From: JBAYNS01 sp041678625
GTDB lineage: Bacteria > Patescibacteriota > Gracilibacteria > Peribacterales > Peribacteraceae
Direction of reading: 5' to 3'
Assembly: GCA_041678625.1 (NCBI GenBank)
Contig: JBAYNS010000008.1
Span: 1-22,241 of the forward strand
Length of the DNA stretch: 22,241 nt
Shown: piece after piece, positions 20,214-22,241 of the stretch
How positions within the stretch are numbered: position 1 is the stretch's first letter
How the letters are laid out: each line of letters opens with the position of its first letter
Notes under the pieces: model-generated
The model's input: only the letters and a program-made list of their open reading frames with translations
The model's database searches: none
What the model was told of the DNA's origin: nothing
Made by a program: the position numbers and the translations under genes

Positions 20214-21245
20214 TTAATTTTTTCCTATTACACTCTCCCCTGCTAGAACATCCAATTCTCTCCTCACTTGTTCAGGTGTTTTATCATTCAAACCAGTGGT
20301 AATACTACTGATTTTTTCTAAGGTATTACCGACTACGTAATGTGCATTGGATAAGTTTTGCGTGCTTTCTGCCAAATTAAATCCTATAATAATGCTCACG
20401 TTTGCTCTTATTGCTGCCTCAATACCACTGGTCGTATCCTCGAATGTCATGGTCTCTGATGGCTCCATGCCCATGACCTCACATGCTTTTTTGTATGCAT
20501 CTGTTTTGTCATTTAGTTTTTTATCCCCCACATTAAATGTCCGGGGAAATCCATAGCAAGGGTCTTCTTTTCTCGGATTGTATTCTCCAAAAGCCGTTGG
20601 TATCCTCGGCTCAGTACTCCAATGTGATCCTATATCGAACAGATTCTTAATACTTTCGCTTGTGGATTGATTAACAAGTGCCACCTTATCTGTTCCGAGT
20701 ACGTCAAATAGTCTCCCAAAGAATCTCTGGTTCCCTTCAATTGGTTTAGCTCCGAGTATCATGAAGGGGGCCTTCAGGTCTGTACGGTATCCAAGCAATT
20801 CTCTAAGTTTTTCTTCCCGTTGTTTTTGTGTTAAATCTCTGAACCCTTCAGCTTCTGCTAGAAAAACATTCCATATATTATCCCTGAAGTCCTCGGTTGT
20901 TCCACCAGCACACCATAGCGCAAGATCCATGTCAGATTTTCCTTTGAGTTCGCTTTTTATCCCCTCAATGCCCAGCTTCGACATTTTGTCTTCCCCTTCC
21001 TCCCTCCGATAAAGTCTATGCATAGACTCCACTTCCTTAGGTAGGACGGAGTTCTGCTCGCTTTTTAGTTCCTCGATAATAACGTTCACCATATTTTGCC
21101 CCCTATCGTTGAGGGCTATGATGTTCTCCACGTCCTCATCAGTAAGATCCCCTTTTAACCGTTTTACAGCAGCATACCAGCCGATGGCTTTTGCAGCCTC
21201 ACTCTCGATCAAAATCCCGTCAAAATCAGATACAACAGCTTTCAT
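20214..21245 (-). CDS. HAD-superfamily phosphatase (beta-phosphoglucomutase-like), cargo gene
   Basis: A HAD hydrolase with motif I VVSDFDGILIESE (nucleophile and acid/base Asp at 7 and 9 from ATG 21245), a motif II-like VNQSTSES, a Lys in DAYKKACEVMGM, and motif IV TFEDTTSGIEAAIRANVSII. That pattern fits the beta-phosphoglucomutase/phosphatase branch. At ~343 aa it is much longer than the usual 215-250, with about 100 extra residues in the cap region between motifs I and II. The substrate is unknown. The gene is clearly richer in A+T than its neighbours and is framed by 56-bp repeats derived partly from tRNA-Ile, which points to acquisition. An ATG at 21263 is in frame; the start region is covered by a palindrome. 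Confidence 0.85.
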   Translation of the reverse strand: MKAVVSDFDGILIESEAAKAIGWYAAVKRLKGDLTDEDVENIIALNDRGQNMVNVIIEELKSEQNSVLPKEVESMHRLYRREEGEDKMSKLGIEGIKSELKGKSDMDLALWCAGGTTEDFRDNIWNVFLAEAEGFRDLTQKQREEKLRELLGYRTDLKAPFMILGAKPIEGNQRFFGRLFDVLGTDKVALVNQSTSESIKNLFDIGSHWSTEPRIPTAFGEYNPRKEDPCYGFPRTFNVGDKKLNDKTDAYKKACEVMGMEPSETMTFEDTTSGIEAAIRANVSIIIGFNLAESTQNLSNAHYVVGNTLEKISSITTGLNDKTPEQVRRELDVLAGESVIGKN

Positions 21246-21263
21246 GTATGTATTTACATACAT
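21244..21263. promoter_or_regulatory. Inverted repeat over the HAD gene start
   Basis: ATGTATGTA (21244-21252) and TACATACAT (21255-21263) are perfect 9-bp arms 2 nt apart, spanning both possible start codons. It could be an operator or an RNA hairpin hiding the start. Confidence 0.5.
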
Positions 21264-21439
21264 TATGTATATACTCTATGCAAGAACTGTCCAGAGAAAT
21301 TTTGCAATGGAGCTAGTGAAGGTTCTAAAAACCCTGTTCTGAACAAGTGCTCTTCTTCGGTCTCTATTAATGTGCTTAGGTTTGAAAAAGTAATGCCGTT
21401 TCGAGGCAATTGGTAAGCTGTAGCTAATTCAGAAAACAG

Positions 21440-21495
21440 CCACCCTGGCCCACCACACTTCGCCCCGCGGACGCGGGGCTCCGCGTGGCACGCCA
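21440..21495. repeat. Right 56-bp direct repeat beginning with the tRNA-Ile 3' end
   Basis: Partner of 20023-20078, starting with the same CCACCCTGGCCCACCA. The 21264-21574 interval otherwise holds no gene I can support; its short ORFs translate repeat sequence. Confidence 0.8.
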
Positions 21496-21574
21496 ATGGA
21501 GACGGACGAGTCGAAGAGCCAGACGTTTCCCGCTTCCCGTTTTCTTATTCTTATCCTTCAGCTTCACTTGTAAA

Positions 21575-22241
21575 TCACCCCTCCACATCGTACTCATCTT
21601 CAATTTCCCCAACCAATTCTTCCAGAACGTCCTCCAGCGTTACCAGACCGATGGTTTTTGCTTTGTGCTGCACAACAGCAAGATGAATGTTCTTATCACG
21701 GAATAACATCAGTAAACGATCACAGCGGACGTGTGCCGGAACCACAAGGGCATCGCGTTTGATCGCTGTGACCAATTCCTTATCGCGCCCTTCGATCAAT
21801 GCTTCCAGGATGTCTTTGGATAATGCGAATCCCACTACTTCGTGAATAGATGTGCCAAAAATCGGATACCGTGAATGTGTGGAACGGAAGACTTCATCTG
21901 CCGCTTCCCGGATTGTTTCTGTACTCAGGACGCTCACAATATCTTTTAAGGGCGTCATGATACTCTCTGCATTCTTATCGTTGAGGAGAAACGCCCTGTG
22001 TACCAGCTGCCCTTCATCGGATTCGATATGTCCGGCACGGCGGCCGATGCTTGCAAGCGCCCGTATTTGCGCTTCTGATCCGATAATACGTCCACCGACA
22101 CGAAAGAGATTTGCAAGCTTCTCCAGCGGGTACACAACAGGAGAAAGGATGAAGGAGAGCAATCCGATCATCGGTGCGCTCAGGCGGCTTATTGTTGGTG
22201 CGTAGTGTGCACCAATCGACTTTGGAATAATTTCCGAGAAG
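21575..22241 (-). CDS. CNNM/CorC-type protein with CBS pair, partial (5' end beyond window)
   Basis: A membrane-linked protein of the CNNM (DUF21)/CorC group, proposed to take part in Mg2+/divalent cation transport. The frame stays open past ATG 22171 to the window edge: upstream codons read FSEIIPKSIGAHYAPTISRL, a variant of the DUF21 signature GEIIPKS, so the true start is outside. The visible part has the last DUF21 helix (IGLLSFILSPVVYPLEKL), then a CBS pair (MTPLKDIVSVLS, HSRYPIFGTSIHEVVGFAL and the second CBS to TIGLVTLEDVLEELVGEI). It ends DEYDVEG, so the extra CorC_HlyC domain is absent. Confidence 0.92.
   Translation of the reverse strand, partial: FSEIIPKSIGAHYAPTISRLSAPMIGLLSFILSPVVYPLEKLANLFRVGGRIIGSEAQIRALASIGRRAGHIESDEGQLVHRAFLLNDKNAESIMTPLKDIVSVLSTETIREAADEVFRSTHSRYPIFGTSIHEVVGFALSKDILEALIEGRDKELVTAIKRDALVVPAHVRCDRLLMLFRDKNIHLAVVQHKAKTIGLVTLEDVLEELVGEIEDEYDVEG

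Noticed and set aside
21263..21496. Minus-strand 77-aa frame starting MACHAEPRVRGAKCGG
   Set aside because: The start of the peptide is a reading of the 56-bp repeat, and the same words appear in the frame over the left repeat.

Overview
The window looks like chromosomal DNA of a Patescibacteria (CPR) bacterium, most likely from the Peregrinibacteria/Peribacteria side of that group. This is an inference from gene content: a small T4SS-type pilin of the kind common in CPR, a membrane-anchored DUF11 surface protein, a tiny DciA/DUF721 protein, a KhpA-like KH protein, and roughly 50% G+C by eye. No rRNA is present to prove it. Conserved genes (recA, mraY, the peptide-binding protein) end at TGA where the family normally ends, so TGA is a stop codon and the code-25 lineages (Gracilibacteria/Absconditabacteria) are unlikely.

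Layout. 1-300 holds a broken DUF559 endonuclease fragment and a dispersed hairpin repeat. 440-3200 is recA, with two identical-architecture operators upstream, then dnaB. 3243-6317 is mraY followed by a gap-fbp pair (gluconeogenic direction). 6400-7314 (minus) holds two lineage-specific proteins. 7359-9316 is a GT4 glycosyltransferase and NAD kinase. 9270-11865 (minus) is prmC-purA and an unknown protein. 11888-13786 is a second GT4 glycosyltransferase, dciA-like and rpsP. 13828-16270 (minus) is a DUF11 surface protein, khpA-like and a T4SS-type pilin. 16461-16538 is tRNA-Val(TAC). 16681-19691 is secG, a peptide ABC-type binding protein and rplI. 19740-21496 is a tRNA-Ile(TAT) locus with broken tRNA copies, palindromic insertions and a HAD-phosphatase cargo gene framed by repeats that begin with the tRNA 3' end. 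The right edge holds a CNNM/CorC-type CBS protein that runs out of the window.

The most interesting signals are not protein genes. (1) Many genes have a -10-like box whose last base lies 6-12 nt before the start codon, several exactly where the transcript would begin at the A of ATG. This suggests widespread leaderless mRNAs, and the boxes share a TAnACT flavour. (2) Shine-Dalgarno motifs are almost absent. Several other genes carry a CTCC/CCCC pyrimidine tract just before ATG. (3) Two GGTGTA-N6-TACACC palindromes 80 bp apart precede recA and look like the SOS operator of this lineage. (4) A duplicated tRNA-Ile 5' part is cut by two palindromes, and copies of the tRNA 3' end frame a low-G+C HAD gene, giving a tRNA-associated insertion locus.
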